Positions 28,130 through 39,551 of a DNA stretch of 44,072 nt are shown here, piece after piece (the first letter of the stretch is position 1; every line of letters begins with the position of its first letter). Source of the DNA: Gammaproteobacteria bacterium (GTDB lineage: Bacteria; Pseudomonadota; Gammaproteobacteria; BMS3Bbin11); NCBI GenBank assembly GCA_013150915.1, contig JAADJE010000075.1, positions 23,209 to 67,280 of the forward strand. Reading direction: 5' to 3'. The position numbers were made by a program, and so were the translations under genes. The notes under the pieces were generated by a model. That model did no database searches, was not told the DNA's origin, and saw only the letters and a list, made by a program, of their open reading frames with translations.

Positions 28130-28624
28130 ATGATAAGAATAGGACAGGGCTACGATGTACATAAACTGGTTGATAACCTGCCATTAGTACTGGGTGGGGT
28201 GCTTATCGAGCATGAAAAAGGACTGTCCGGTCATTCTGATGCAGATGTGCTCATACATAGTCTCTGCGATGCGCTGATTGGTGCCGCCGGGAAAGGAGAT
28301 ATAGGACGGCATTTCCCTGATACTGAGAGCCGCTATCAAAATATTGATAGCCGGATTTTGTTACGTGACGTGGTGTCTCTGCTGGAGAAGGATGGCTGGA
28401 AGATAGTCAATGCTGATGTGACTATTATCGCTCAGGTACCAAAAATGGCTCCGCATATCCCGAAAATGTGTAGATTGTTAGCGACTGATATGAAAATCGA
28501 TGAGAAACAGCTGAATATCAAGGCAACAACGACTGAAACTCTTGGCTTTTGTGGCAGGGGGGAAGGTATTTCTGTTCTGGCCGTGGTGTTGATTTACACA
28601 GAACAGGCGGCACAAATACTGTGA
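28130..28624 (+). CDS. ispF: 2-C-methyl-D-erythritol 2,4-cyclodiphosphate synthase IspF
   Basis: IspF cyclises the CDP-ME 2-phosphate in the MEP pathway. The 164-aa protein has the metal ligands D9 and H11 in GYDVHKL and H43 in LIHSLCDALIGA, plus GDIGRHFPDT and the KATTTETLGFCGRGEG substrate loop. A GGGAG ribosome-binding site lies inside the end of ispD, and the genes are separated by a single base, so they are translated together as in many proteobacteria. Confidence 0.97.
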   Translation: MIRIGQGYDVHKLVDNLPLVLGGVLIEHEKGLSGHSDADVLIHSLCDALIGAAGKGDIGRHFPDTESRYQNIDSRILLRDVVSLLEKDGWKIVNADVTIIAQVPKMAPHIPKMCRLLATDMKIDEKQLNIKATTTETLGFCGRGEGISVLAVVLIYTEQAAQIL

Positions 28625-28650
28625 GATGCTGTCATTTATAGGGTTTTGAT

Positions 28651-28679
28651 TTGACAATGTGTCCCATAGGTCATATCTT
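28651..28679 (+). promoter_or_regulatory. Sigma70-type promoter for the 566-aa PilZ-like gene
   Basis: TTGACA (28651-28656) matches the -35 consensus exactly and is separated by 17 bp from TATCTT (28674-28679). The start of transcription would fall near 28686, giving a leader of about 60 bases before the ATG at 28749. Confidence 0.65.
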
Positions 28680-28748
28680 TCATGGAAAAATGCAATAAAA
28701 ACAAGTAGTACGACAACATTTGAACAAGTTACTTGAAAAGGTTTCCAC

Positions 28749-30449
28749 ATGGCAAGCAGGTTAACCCTGACAGACTGCGATTCAGTACCGGGTAAGGATA
28801 AACTAAAGCCCCGCGTGGCGGCTAGTCTGATAAAAGAAATGTCGGCTAGCGAGGTTGAACTACCCGGTTTTATACCAAAGATCTCTTTGATGATCCGTGC
28901 GGTCACCTGTAGCAACACGAAAATAAAAAATCGCCTCCTACTGTTGAGACAATTACAGGAGCCGGTAACCAACATATTACAGGCGGTACATGCCAGAAGA
29001 ATCGGAATAACACTTCCGATTGCCAATGAAAATGTTAAGTTGCTGGGTGCAGTTGACGGGCTGCTGCGTGATCTTATTTGTGGTTATAACGCTATTATCG
29101 AAGAAGCTCGTGGCTCAATAGGGTTTATGCGCGCCGCCAGCAAATCTCAGTTTTCTGAGGCCTGTTATGGCTCGATTACATTCCAAACACGCCGCCTGTC
29201 CTATGAGTCATACCGGCCAGTCCGAAAAGGTATCTGGTCGCAGATTCATCTTGTGTACAGAATTGCCCGCGAATGTGAAAGCGAAACCTTTCCAGTGCAA
29301 ATTGAATCCTCTGAAAATACTTACCAGTCATCCATTGAACACATTTACAAACGTGCAATCCTGATTGGTCGTAGCGACCCTTATCATTTTTCTTTTCGCG
29401 GGGTCACACGATTGTTTGATTCTCTTGAAAAATGGCCGGAAATGGTCAGGCTCACCCATGAAACAGTTGTTCCTGGCAATAACAGCATGTTTATCATTGA
29501 TCTGAACAGTGATTTCCCGGCTGCACCTTATTTCCAGAATGCAGATGAAGTCACGGATGGCCGTTTTCTTATTCTTGATACCACGGAGTTGATGGAACGC
29601 CTGAATAAGGAATTGAAGTCAGTCATGCACAGCATAACGGGTGGTTTGAAAGGGATTAATCAGGTTCAGGGTTTCGAGCGCATGGAAATCCTGCGGCACA
29701 TTGTCGTCAGTTGGGGAATGCATCCTATACGCAAGGCTGAGCGCGAGGACCTCAGCCTGGACTGCAAGATTGTTTTTGGCCTGACAAATATTTTCAGTAT
29801 ATTACACCCCGACCTCGATGCCGATAAAGTGGACGATATTGACTTTGACTCCACGGCTGAAATACAGATAGTACTGGGTGTCTTTCAGGAAAGATTTGGG
29901 AAAAGTCTGGATAGAAATTCCTTTGTTTCCAGCTGGAAGATAGGAAATGAAAGTAGTGGTGGTTATAGCCTTAACCATACCCGCACCAGTACAAAAGAGC
30001 TACGTGTTGGGGATATCCTGGCCTTGCAGAAAAGTGGCGAACACGAATGGAATATCTGCATTGTCCGTTGGGCGATGGAAGGCGATGATGGCCAGCTGCA
30101 GGCAGGTGTTTTCAAGATAGGAACCAATGCTGAGCCTATTTCAATGAAGCCTCTGGAAACAGAGAAGGAATTTATAAGGCTGGAGTATACGGCTGCCCTG
30201 CATATTCCCGAAGCAACTTCATTTTCTAACACAGATATAATAGTTGCGCAGAAGACGGTCTATTCACCACACCGTACATTGTATATGAGAAGAAGTGACA
30301 GGGATCACCTTGTCATTGCGACTAATCTTGTTGTTTCCAGCCGCTCAGTCGATGTCTTTTCTTATCGCTATGATGTAAAAGAACATCAACGTCCTTTGTC
30401 ACACCATGATACGTTACGTTTCAATAGTGATACTGAAATCTCCATCTAA
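28749..30449 (+). CDS. Large cytoplasmic protein with PilZ-like C-terminal region (566 aa)
   Basis: The middle region has SYESYRPVRKGIWSQIHLVY (residues about 155-174), seen in a family of 500-600-aa proteins annotated as PilZ or cyclic-di-GMP-associated. The C-terminal part contains LRVGDILALQKSGEHEWNIC and VRWAMEGDDGQLQAGVFKIG, the order of elements found in such domains. A canonical RxxxR and D/NxSxxG ligand-binding pair is not obvious, so binding of cyclic-di-GMP is uncertain. No signal peptide or membrane segment is evident. It stands alone with its own promoter, convergent with smr (stops one base apart). The family assignment is from pattern memory. Confidence 0.7.
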   Translation: MASRLTLTDCDSVPGKDKLKPRVAASLIKEMSASEVELPGFIPKISLMIRAVTCSNTKIKNRLLLLRQLQEPVTNILQAVHARRIGITLPIANENVKLLGAVDGLLRDLICGYNAIIEEARGSIGFMRAASKSQFSEACYGSITFQTRRLSYESYRPVRKGIWSQIHLVYRIARECESETFPVQIESSENTYQSSIEHIYKRAILIGRSDPYHFSFRGVTRLFDSLEKWPEMVRLTHETVVPGNNSMFIIDLNSDFPAAPYFQNADEVTDGRFLILDTTELMERLNKELKSVMHSITGGLKGINQVQGFERMEILRHIVVSWGMHPIRKAEREDLSLDCKIVFGLTNIFSILHPDLDADKVDDIDFDSTAEIQIVLGVFQERFGKSLDRNSFVSSWKIGNESSGGYSLNHTRTSTKELRVGDILALQKSGEHEWNICIVRWAMEGDDGQLQAGVFKIGTNAEPISMKPLETEKEFIRLEYTAALHIPEATSFSNTDIIVAQKTVYSPHRTLYMRRSDRDHLVIATNLVVSSRSVDVFSYRYDVKEHQRPLSHHDTLRFNSDTEISI

Positions 30450-30450
30450 C

Positions 30451-30981
30451 TCAGCCATTTTTTCGCAGTAGCACATAGACAGCACCCTTGCCACCATCAC
30501 GCGGGAGTGCAGAGCAATACGCAAGCACCGCATCGTGTTGCCGCAACCAGCAATCTATATGTTGTTTCAATACAGGGATTCCCCCCGTCGAACGATACCC
30601 CTGGCCATGGATGATCAATAAGCAATATTGCTGGGCCTGCTGGCAGTGATGAATGAAACGCATGCAAGATTGATGTGCCTGTTCAACGGTTTGTCCATGC
30701 AGGTCAAGTCGCCTCTCAACGGATATTTTCCCACGTTTCAGTTCCTTCATGATTCGGTTCTGGACACCGTTTCCCTGATAACTCAGTTCATCATTGGCAG
30801 TAAGGGTAGAGTTGCCCACAATCTGGAGTGGAGGGGGTTCAAAATTATCCACTATCGGGTGGGTTTTCAAGCGAGGCTTCCTTTTGTCTGCTACGCTGTT
30901 CTCCTGCTTATTCTGTTGAAGAGGCGTGATATCGGGAAAGATCCGAGACATGAATGAAGGGGTATCTCGCTTGTCAGACAT
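30451..30981 (-). CDS. Smr-domain protein (SmrA/SmrB-like)
   Basis: The 176-aa protein has a basic, disordered N-terminal 85 residues and a C-terminal Smr domain: RLDLHGQTVEQAHQS with LDLHG at 92-96, and LLIIHGQGYRSTGG with HGQG at 125-128. These motifs form the nucleic-acid nicking surface of MutS2/Smr proteins. SmrB-type members cleave mRNA at collided ribosomes. Whether this one is SmrA or SmrB cannot be decided by eye. It starts 8 bp after trxB on the same strand and is probably co-transcribed. Confidence 0.88.
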   Translation of the reverse strand: MSDKRDTPSFMSRIFPDITPLQQNKQENSVADKRKPRLKTHPIVDNFEPPPLQIVGNSTLTANDELSYQGNGVQNRIMKELKRGKISVERRLDLHGQTVEQAHQSCMRFIHHCQQAQQYCLLIIHGQGYRSTGGIPVLKQHIDCWLRQHDAVLAYCSALPRDGGKGAVYVLLRKNG

Positions 30982-30989
30982 AACAGAAT

Positions 30990-32009
<1,020 letters not shown>

Positions 32010-32046
32010 TTACGTCATCAAAAATTGAAGGGCAAAAGCAGTTCTT

Positions 32047-33111
32047 GTGAATATTGGAATTCCTGTAGAAATCAAACCGTTTGAGTCGCGTGTTGCTTTG
32101 TTGCCAGCAGCAGTAGCCGAGTTGACAGCACTCGGCCACCCTGTATTTTTGCAGTCAGGTGCCGGCGTTGGGAGTGGTTATGATGATATGGCCTATATTG
32201 CGGCCGGTGTGAAGATTGTTGTAGACGCAGAGACCTTATACGGCGAAGCAGAACTGATCGTAAAAGTAAAAGAGCCGGTGGCTGAAGAGTATGCTTTTTT
32301 ACGTGCAGATCATATACTGTTCTCATATCTCCATCTGGCCGCTAATCCAGAGTTGGCCAGGAATTTGCGGGATATCGGGCTGACAGCGCTGGCCTTCGAA
32401 ACGGTCATGGTTGACAATACCTTACCCTTGTTGGCTCCCATGAGTGATGTGGCTGGCCGCGTTGCCGTACAGACCGGCGCCACATTACTCTATGCAACAC
32501 AGGGAGGAGAGGGCCTACTTTTGGGTGGATTACCCGCCGCAGAAAGAGGTAATGTTGTTATTATAGGCGCAGGCAATGCAGGAGCTAATGCTGCGATTGT
32601 AGCAAAAAATCTCGGTGCGACAGTGACAGTGTTTGATCGTCAAAGAAAAAAACAGGCTCAGATGCGCCAACTTGGTGAGAATGTAAGCGGTCTGTATCCT
32701 TATCCTGACGCGGTTGCTGCAGCCATAGAACATGCCGATCTGGTTATTGGCGCCGTTCTTGTTCCCGGTGCACGTGCGCCCCATGTGGTTAGTCGAGAGA
32801 TGGTTATTAGTATGAAGGCAGGCAGTGTCATTATTGATATTGCGGTCGATCAGGGGGGGTGTGTCGAGACCACAAAAGCGACAGATTATTCTGCGCCAAC
32901 CTATATAGAAGAAGGTGTGGTTCATTTTGCAGTCACCAATATCCCTGCAGCTGTCCCCCGTTCTGCTTCACAGGCCTTAAGTGCCGAACTGCTGCCATAC
33001 GTCAGACTATTGCTTGAAGAGAAGGTAAAAGGAGAAGCCATTGCAAGTGGGGTAAACGTAGAACAAGGCAGGATCGTTCATCCTGCTGTAGCAAAATCAT
33101 TGAGAATCTGA
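32047..33111 (+). CDS. ald: Alanine dehydrogenase
   Basis: The enzyme reversibly deaminates L-alanine to pyruvate with NAD+. The start is GTG at 32047. R15, K75 and H96, the substrate-binding residues of the family, are in place (ESRVALLP, KVKEP, YLHLAA). The NAD-binding loop VVIIGAGNAGANAA follows at about 170-183. At 354 aa it is about 15 residues shorter than most alanine dehydrogenases, mainly near the C terminus. The proton-translocating transhydrogenase alpha subunit is related, but the short length and absence of a membrane region argue against it. Its stop overlaps the ftsK ATG by one base (TGATG). Confidence 0.92.
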   Translation: MNIGIPVEIKPFESRVALLPAAVAELTALGHPVFLQSGAGVGSGYDDMAYIAAGVKIVVDAETLYGEAELIVKVKEPVAEEYAFLRADHILFSYLHLAANPELARNLRDIGLTALAFETVMVDNTLPLLAPMSDVAGRVAVQTGATLLYATQGGEGLLLGGLPAAERGNVVIIGAGNAGANAAIVAKNLGATVTVFDRQRKKQAQMRQLGENVSGLYPYPDAVAAAIEHADLVIGAVLVPGARAPHVVSREMVISMKAGSVIIDIAVDQGGCVETTKATDYSAPTYIEEGVVHFAVTNIPAAVPRSASQALSAELLPYVRLLLEEKVKGEAIASGVNVEQGRIVHPAVAKSLRI

Positions 33112-35396
33112 TGCCACAGGCGAAGCGAAAAAAATCAAAAAAGAAAGAGCCGGTAATTGCGCCGAAAGTAAGAGCTGGCTTACGTGAAAGCATACTGTTC
33201 CTGCTCACTGTTGTTGCCATTTTCCTGTTGATTGCCCTTGTCAGCTTTTCACCGCAAGATCCAGGCTGGTCGCACAGCACCGACACCGGGATGGTATTAA
33301 ACATGGGGGGTCGCACGGGAGCCAGCTTTGCCAACCTGTTTCTGAATCTGTTTGGTCTGATGGCCTATCTATTCCCAATTATGTTACTTTGGCTAGTCGT
33401 CCGGATTTATCGCCAAAAATCGGTCAGTCATGCCAGGGATATTCAAACCAGAGTAATCGTTTCCATTGGTTTTCTTTTTACCCTGATTGGGGGTAGCGGT
33501 CTGTCTCAGATGTATTTTAATTCGCCGCTCAATGCCAGCAACTATCTGGCAGGTGGATATCTTGGTGGTTCTCTTGCCACTGCATTGATCCCATCGCTGG
33601 GTACTGTGGGGGGGACGCTGTTGTTGCTCGCCCTTTTTCTGTCCGGTGTGACACTATTGACCGGTTTATCCTGGTTCTGGTTGATGGACATCACCGGTAA
33701 ATATACCTTGTTGGTCTATGATCGTACCCGGGCATTTTTAACTTTCTTGCAGGAGAAGAAGAGATCACACAGGATGCTGGAGCAGCGTCAGCTTAGCCTG
33801 AAGAAAGCGAGGCGTAGCCAGGAGAAGAAAAAGCCGGTTCGCATAGAACCAAAAATTGCCAAGCCCGAGCAAAGTGAGCGCAAGGAACGTGAAAAGCAAA
33901 CTGATCTGTTTTCGCGCTTGGGTAATGAGTTGCTACCGAGTTTGTCATTGCTGGATCCTGCTCCGGTACATGAAGGCAGTTATTCACGGGAAGTATTGGA
34001 AACCCTGTCGCGCATGCTGGAGCGGAAGCTGCTGGACTTCAACATTGAAGTGCAGGTTGTTGAGGTTCAGCCCGGGCCTGTCATCACACGTTTCGAGATT
34101 GATCCTGCCCCCGGTATCAAAGCCTCACAGATCGCCAACCTGGCCAATGATCTGGCGCGCTCACTTTCTGTCGTTAGTGTCAGAATAGTGGAAAATATTC
34201 CGGGTAAACCCTATATGGGCGTCGAAATTCCCAATGAAACCAGAGAAAACGTCGGTTTTATCGAAGGCCTTTCATCGAAGGCCTATGAAGATTCCGCTAC
34301 CCCACTGGCGATTCTTCTGGGTAAAGATATCAGCGGTGCACCGGTTGTTGCTGATCTAAGCAAGATGCCACATTTGCTGATTGCCGGAACCACCGGTTCG
34401 GGTAAATCGGTGTGCATTAATGCCCTGATACTGAGTATTATTTTCAAATCCACACCAAAAGATGTCCGTATGATTCTGATTGATCCGAAAATGCTGGAAC
34501 TGTCGGCGTACGAAGGTCTGCCACATCTGTTGGCACCGGTCGTCACCGATATGAAGAAGGCCGCCAATGCATTGCGCTGGGGAATATTTGAGATGGAGCG
34601 GCGTTACAGGTTGATGGCTGCAATGGGTGTTCGTAATCTAGCGGGTTACAACCGTAAAGTGGAGGAGGGCATCAAACAGAAGTCTCCATTGATGAACCCC
34701 CTGGTAGAACCTGGAAATGAACCCGAAGAATTAGCAACAATGCCGCATATCGTCATTATCATCGATGAACTTGCTGATTTAATGATGGTGGTGGGTAAAA
34801 AACTGGAGGAACTGATCGCAAGACTGGCACAGAAAGCGCGCGCCGCCGGTATACATCTCGTTTTGGCAACACAGCGCCCGTCTGTTGATGTGATTACAGG
34901 TCTGATTAAAGCAAATATTCCGTCACGAATTTCATTTCGGGTACCGTCAAAGATTGATTCCCGTACGATACTTGACCAGAGTGGTGCAGAAAGTCTGCTG
35001 GGTATGGGGGATATGTTGTTTCTGCCTCCAGGGGCGAGTAATACTGTCCGTGTGCACGGTGCATTCGTTTCCGATGATGAAGTGCATCGCGTGGTCAAGC
35101 AACTTACCGTAGCGGCCCTGCCAGAATATGATGAGACGGTACTGGAAGAACCGGAAACAGATAGAAATTTGCTCACAGAAGGTGATAACGGTGAACAGGA
35201 TCCACTCTACGATGAGGCCGTTCGATGTGTCACAGAAAGTCGGCGCGCATCCATATCCTCAGTACAAAGAAAACTGCGTGTAGGATACAATCGTGCAGCA
35301 CGTATGATCGAGACCATGGAAATAGCGGGTGTCATTACGGCAGCAGATAATTCCGGCAAACGGGAAGTACTGGCACCGGGGCCTGTTAAGGATTGA
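33111..35396 (+). CDS. ftsK: DNA translocase FtsK
   Basis: FtsK anchors at the division septum and pumps the terminus region to the Xer sites. The 761-aa protein has four to five N-terminal membrane segments (within about 22-195), a short basic linker (about 210-260), the motor with Walker A GTTGSGKS (426-433) and Walker B IVIIIDE (D552, E553), and a C-terminal gamma winged helix (about 700-755; SISSVQRKLRVGYNRAAR) that reads KOPS sites. The linker is much shorter than in E. coli, typical of the SpoIIIE-sized forms. It is translationally coupled to ald, an unusual partner; lrp or trxB are the more common neighbours. Confidence 0.97.
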   Translation: MPQAKRKKSKKKEPVIAPKVRAGLRESILFLLTVVAIFLLIALVSFSPQDPGWSHSTDTGMVLNMGGRTGASFANLFLNLFGLMAYLFPIMLLWLVVRIYRQKSVSHARDIQTRVIVSIGFLFTLIGGSGLSQMYFNSPLNASNYLAGGYLGGSLATALIPSLGTVGGTLLLLALFLSGVTLLTGLSWFWLMDITGKYTLLVYDRTRAFLTFLQEKKRSHRMLEQRQLSLKKARRSQEKKKPVRIEPKIAKPEQSERKEREKQTDLFSRLGNELLPSLSLLDPAPVHEGSYSREVLETLSRMLERKLLDFNIEVQVVEVQPGPVITRFEIDPAPGIKASQIANLANDLARSLSVVSVRIVENIPGKPYMGVEIPNETRENVGFIEGLSSKAYEDSATPLAILLGKDISGAPVVADLSKMPHLLIAGTTGSGKSVCINALILSIIFKSTPKDVRMILIDPKMLELSAYEGLPHLLAPVVTDMKKAANALRWGIFEMERRYRLMAAMGVRNLAGYNRKVEEGIKQKSPLMNPLVEPGNEPEELATMPHIVIIIDELADLMMVVGKKLEELIARLAQKARAAGIHLVLATQRPSVDVITGLIKANIPSRISFRVPSKIDSRTILDQSGAESLLGMGDMLFLPPGASNTVRVHGAFVSDDEVHRVVKQLTVAALPEYDETVLEEPETDRNLLTEGDNGEQDPLYDEAVRCVTESRRASISSVQRKLRVGYNRAARMIETMEIAGVITAADNSGKREVLAPGPVKD

Positions 35397-35420
35397 ACTT
35401 GATACCTCAAAAGTTTTTGC

Positions 35421-35495
35421 ACCATGGATACGGAGGTCACAGAAAACAAATTTATTTTCACCTCTGTGTCCTGTGACCCCTGTGGTGAAATATTG
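35421..35495. repeat. CACAGAGG-type dispersed repeat, inverted structure between ftsK and lolA
   Basis: GGTCACAG (35435-35442) and CTGTGACC (35471-35478) are inverted around a 28-base spacer containing ACCTCTGTGTC. The same vocabulary (CAGAGGTCACAGAG) occurs at 40745-40768 and, inverted, at 41018-41040. Read in frame it produces a false N-terminal extension of lolA. Confidence 0.6.
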
Positions 35496-35504
35496 ACACT
35501 ATTT

Positions 35505-36131
35505 ATGAAAATACTCTCTACTACCACACTGATCTTTCTACTGCTGCTATCTACGCTTGCCTCTGCTTCCGGTCTAGAAGATCTGCAGCGGTTTTATCGT
35601 GAAATAAAAAGCTATTCCGCCCGTTTCGAACAGACAGTAGTGGACGAAAAGATGACCCTCTTGGAGAGATCCAGCGGTGAGTTTTCGATACAGCGTCCGG
35701 GCAAGTTTCGCTGGCATTATGCCACACCATCCGAGCAGCTGATTGTCGGTGATGGTAAGCAGGTATGGATATACGATGTTGAGCTGGAGCAGATTATCCA
35801 TCGACAGTCCGCCGAGTCCGCTATCACACAAACACCTGCCATGCTGCTGTCAGGAGAAGGTGACCTGGCTGAATATTTCATTCTGGAGGATGCCGGCCAG
35901 CGTGATGGCCTTGACTGGGTACGTATGATCCCAAAGAACCGGGATTCGGGATTTATCGATATCCATATAGGGTTTTCCGGTGGCACTCTGCGATGGCTTG
36001 AGATGAAAGATAGCTTTGGTCAAACAACACAAATGCGCTTTACTGACGTAAAAGAAAATAGTGATATTCCTGAACAAACCTTTACTTTTTCTCCACCTCC
36101 AGGTGTGGATGTCATCGAAGAGGTTGGCTAG
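35505..36131 (+). CDS. lolA: Outer-membrane lipoprotein carrier protein LolA
   Basis: LolA ferries lipoproteins across the periplasm from LolCDE to LolB. The true start is ATG 35505: it gives a clear signal peptide (MKILSTTTLIFLLLLSTLASA, cleavage near residue 21). The longer frame from 35424 only adds a translated dispersed repeat. The 208-aa protein has the family's SYSARFEQTVVDE (about 34-46), FSIQRPGKFRWHY (about 60-72) and IYDVELEQ segments. The stop overlaps the GTG of rarA by one base; ftsK-lolA-rarA is a common gammaproteobacterial order. Confidence 0.95.
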   Translation: MKILSTTTLIFLLLLSTLASASGLEDLQRFYREIKSYSARFEQTVVDEKMTLLERSSGEFSIQRPGKFRWHYATPSEQLIVGDGKQVWIYDVELEQIIHRQSAESAITQTPAMLLSGEGDLAEYFILEDAGQRDGLDWVRMIPKNRDSGFIDIHIGFSGGTLRWLEMKDSFGQTTQMRFTDVKENSDIPEQTFTFSPPPGVDVIEEVG

Positions 36132-37450
36132 TGTATTCTATTTCTTCACATGCCCCACTGGCCGATCGCATGCGACCACAGGAAATTTCTGAGTGTGCTG
36201 GTCAGCAGCACTTGCTGAAAGAGGGCAAGCCTATCCACCATATGGTGGAATCACAACATGCGCATTCGATGATCCTGTGGGGTCCACCGGGTACCGGCAA
36301 GACTACATTGGCAAGATTGATTGCACATCACTCAAGTGCACGTTTATTAACAATGTCGGCAGTGCATGCCGGTGTTAAGGATATCCGTGCAGTCGTCAAG
36401 CAGGCCCGGCAAAATCAGGAATCCGGCGAAAAGACACTGCTGTTTGTTGATGAGGTGCATCGCTTTAATAAAGCCCAGCAGGATGGTTTCCTGCCTCCTA
36501 TAGAAGACGGGACCTTCGACTTCATTGGGGCCACTACCGAGAATCCGTCATTTGAGTTGAATAATGCACTGTTATCGCGACTGCGTGTCTATGTGCTGAA
36601 GCCACTGACTGAAGATGACATCATTGAAGTTCTTCGGCGTGCGATTGCAGACAGGCAGCGAGGGCTGGGTGATCTGTCTATTGGTGTGACAGATAAGGCC
36701 TTGGGACTGCTCGCCGGGCTTGCTGATGGAGATGCCAGACGCTCCCTGAATATGCTTGAACTTGCGGTTGATTTTGCCCGGACTGTCGATAACAAACAGC
36801 TGATTGATGAAGAGACTATCAAACAGGTGGCTGGGGATAATCTACGGCAATTTGACAAGGGTGGAGAGGCCTTTTACGATCAGATATCCGCTTTACATAA
36901 ATCAGTTCGGGGCTCGTCGCCCGATGCAGCTTTGTATTGGCTTGCGCGCATGCTTGATGGGGGTGCTGATCCTTTTTATGTCGCCAGGCGTGTCGTGCGT
37001 ATGGCCAGTGAGGACATTGGCAATGCTGATCCTCGTGGCATACAACTGGCCCTTAATGCCTGGGAAGCGCTGGAGCGCCTGGGCAGTCCTGAAGGTGAAC
37101 TGGCACTCGCGCAGGCCGTCAGTTATCTAGCCAGTGTCCCGAAAAGTAATGCCGTTTATCTGGCCTGGGAGAATGTACTCTCTGATGTACGTAAACAGGG
37201 TTCGCAGCCAGTGCCCATGCATTTACGAAATGCACCGACAAAGCTTATGAAGGCGCTCGGTGCCAGCCAGAATTACCGTTATGCACATGATGAGGAAGAG
37301 GGTTATGCCGCGGGGGAGAACTACTTTCCCGAGGGCATGAAACCGGTTAGTTACTATAAGCCGCTGGATCGTGGACTGGAAAAAAAGATTGCAGAACGTC
37401 TAAGATATCTAGGAGAATTAGATCAGGCGTACAGACAGCAGAAAAAATGA
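36131..37450 (+). CDS. rarA: Replication-associated recombination protein RarA (MgsA)
   Basis: This AAA+ ATPase acts at stalled forks and interacts with SSB. The start is GTG at 36131, overlapping the lolA stop. Walker A is GPPGTGKT (51-58), Walker B VDEVHRFNKAQQD, sensor ATTENPSFELNNALLSR, and the C-terminal tetramerisation region with GEALYLA-like LYWLARMLDGGADP and YFPEGM motifs is complete. The 439-aa length is standard. Confidence 0.97.
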   Translation: MYSISSHAPLADRMRPQEISECAGQQHLLKEGKPIHHMVESQHAHSMILWGPPGTGKTTLARLIAHHSSARLLTMSAVHAGVKDIRAVVKQARQNQESGEKTLLFVDEVHRFNKAQQDGFLPPIEDGTFDFIGATTENPSFELNNALLSRLRVYVLKPLTEDDIIEVLRRAIADRQRGLGDLSIGVTDKALGLLAGLADGDARRSLNMLELAVDFARTVDNKQLIDEETIKQVAGDNLRQFDKGGEAFYDQISALHKSVRGSSPDAALYWLARMLDGGADPFYVARRVVRMASEDIGNADPRGIQLALNAWEALERLGSPEGELALAQAVSYLASVPKSNAVYLAWENVLSDVRKQGSQPVPMHLRNAPTKLMKALGASQNYRYAHDEEEGYAAGENYFPEGMKPVSYYKPLDRGLEKKIAERLRYLGELDQAYRQQKK

Positions 37451-37496
37451 TACAAATAAACCAGGACAGGCTGACGCCATTAATAGAGGTGTCCAG

Positions 37497-37871
37497 ATGA
37501 ATCAGCTTATCGTCATTGCGGCAGGTGGGGCCGTGGGTGCTGTGATGCGATACGGGATGTCGAATGCGGTATACGCTATACTGGGCAGATCATTTCCCTA
37601 CGGTACATTGGCCGTTAACGTATTAGGTTCTCTGCTGATGGGTTTTCTGTTTGTACTGTTGATCGAAAGATCAACATTCGATGTACTTTGGCGTAGTGCG
37701 ATATTGATAGGGGGGCTGGGTGCGTTTACTACTTTTTCCACTTTTTCCATAGAAACATTAAATTTGATTGAAGATGGTGCAGTGACTCTGGCACTACTGA
37801 ACATTCTGTTGAGTGTTGTACTCTGTATCATAGCAGTTTGGCTGGGTGTGGTTGTGGCCAGACAAATGTAG
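37497..37871 (+). CDS. crcB: Fluoride exporter CrcB (Fluc)
   Basis: This dual-topology fluoride channel has four membrane segments in 124 residues. The fluoride-selective motif GGLGAFTTFSTFSIE (about 75-89) and the GRSFPYGTLAVNVLGS segment (about 30-45) are the family signatures. It is 46 bp after rarA and 22 bp before a DUF190 gene, a recurring pair. The gap upstream is too short for a fluoride riboswitch and shows none. Confidence 0.93.
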   Translation: MNQLIVIAAGGAVGAVMRYGMSNAVYAILGRSFPYGTLAVNVLGSLLMGFLFVLLIERSTFDVLWRSAILIGGLGAFTTFSTFSIETLNLIEDGAVTLALLNILLSVVLCIIAVWLGVVVARQM

Positions 37872-37893
37872 CGCGGATCGAGGTTCCCTTTGA

Positions 37894-38199
37894 ATGAAAA
37901 CAATGAATGTAACAGTTGTTCGGATTTACTGCACTGAAGGAAAAGGTCGCCTTAAAGACTTATTATCCAGATTGCATGATGATTACCAGGTGAGAGGTGT
38001 CACTGTTTTCCGTGGTATCGCCGGTTTTGGTGTTTCAGGTCAGCTTCATTCCTCAAGCCTGCTGGATCTTTCACTCGATTTGCCGCAGGTGATAGAGTTT
38101 TTTGATACGCCGGAGAAAATTACAGAGATCCTCTCTGAACTGGCAGATATGTTTGAGCCCGGCCATGTGCTGAGTTGGAATGCTAAGGTAAACGATTGA
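37894..38199 (+). CDS. DUF190 (PII-like) protein
   Basis: The 101-aa soluble protein belongs to the DUF190/UPF0166 group, which has a PII-like ferredoxin fold. Signature segments are VRIYCTEGKGR (about 6-16), YQVRGVTVFRGIAGFG (about 30-46) and SSLLDLSLDLPQVIEFFD (about 52-69). It commonly neighbours crcB, so a role in regulating fluoride or related ion transport is inferred from association. A second in-frame ATG occurs 9 bp into the gene and is an equal start candidate. Confidence 0.88.
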   Translation: MKTMNVTVVRIYCTEGKGRLKDLLSRLHDDYQVRGVTVFRGIAGFGVSGQLHSSSLLDLSLDLPQVIEFFDTPEKITEILSELADMFEPGHVLSWNAKVND

Positions 38200-38226
38200 C
38201 ATTTTTGTACAAAAGATAACCGCTGA

Positions 38227-39540
<1,314 letters not shown>

Positions 39541-39551
39541 AAAAACTGCTT

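Noticed and set aside
37451-37496. Possible fluoride riboswitch before crcB
   Set aside because: Gap is 46 bp and lacks the conserved pseudoknot elements.
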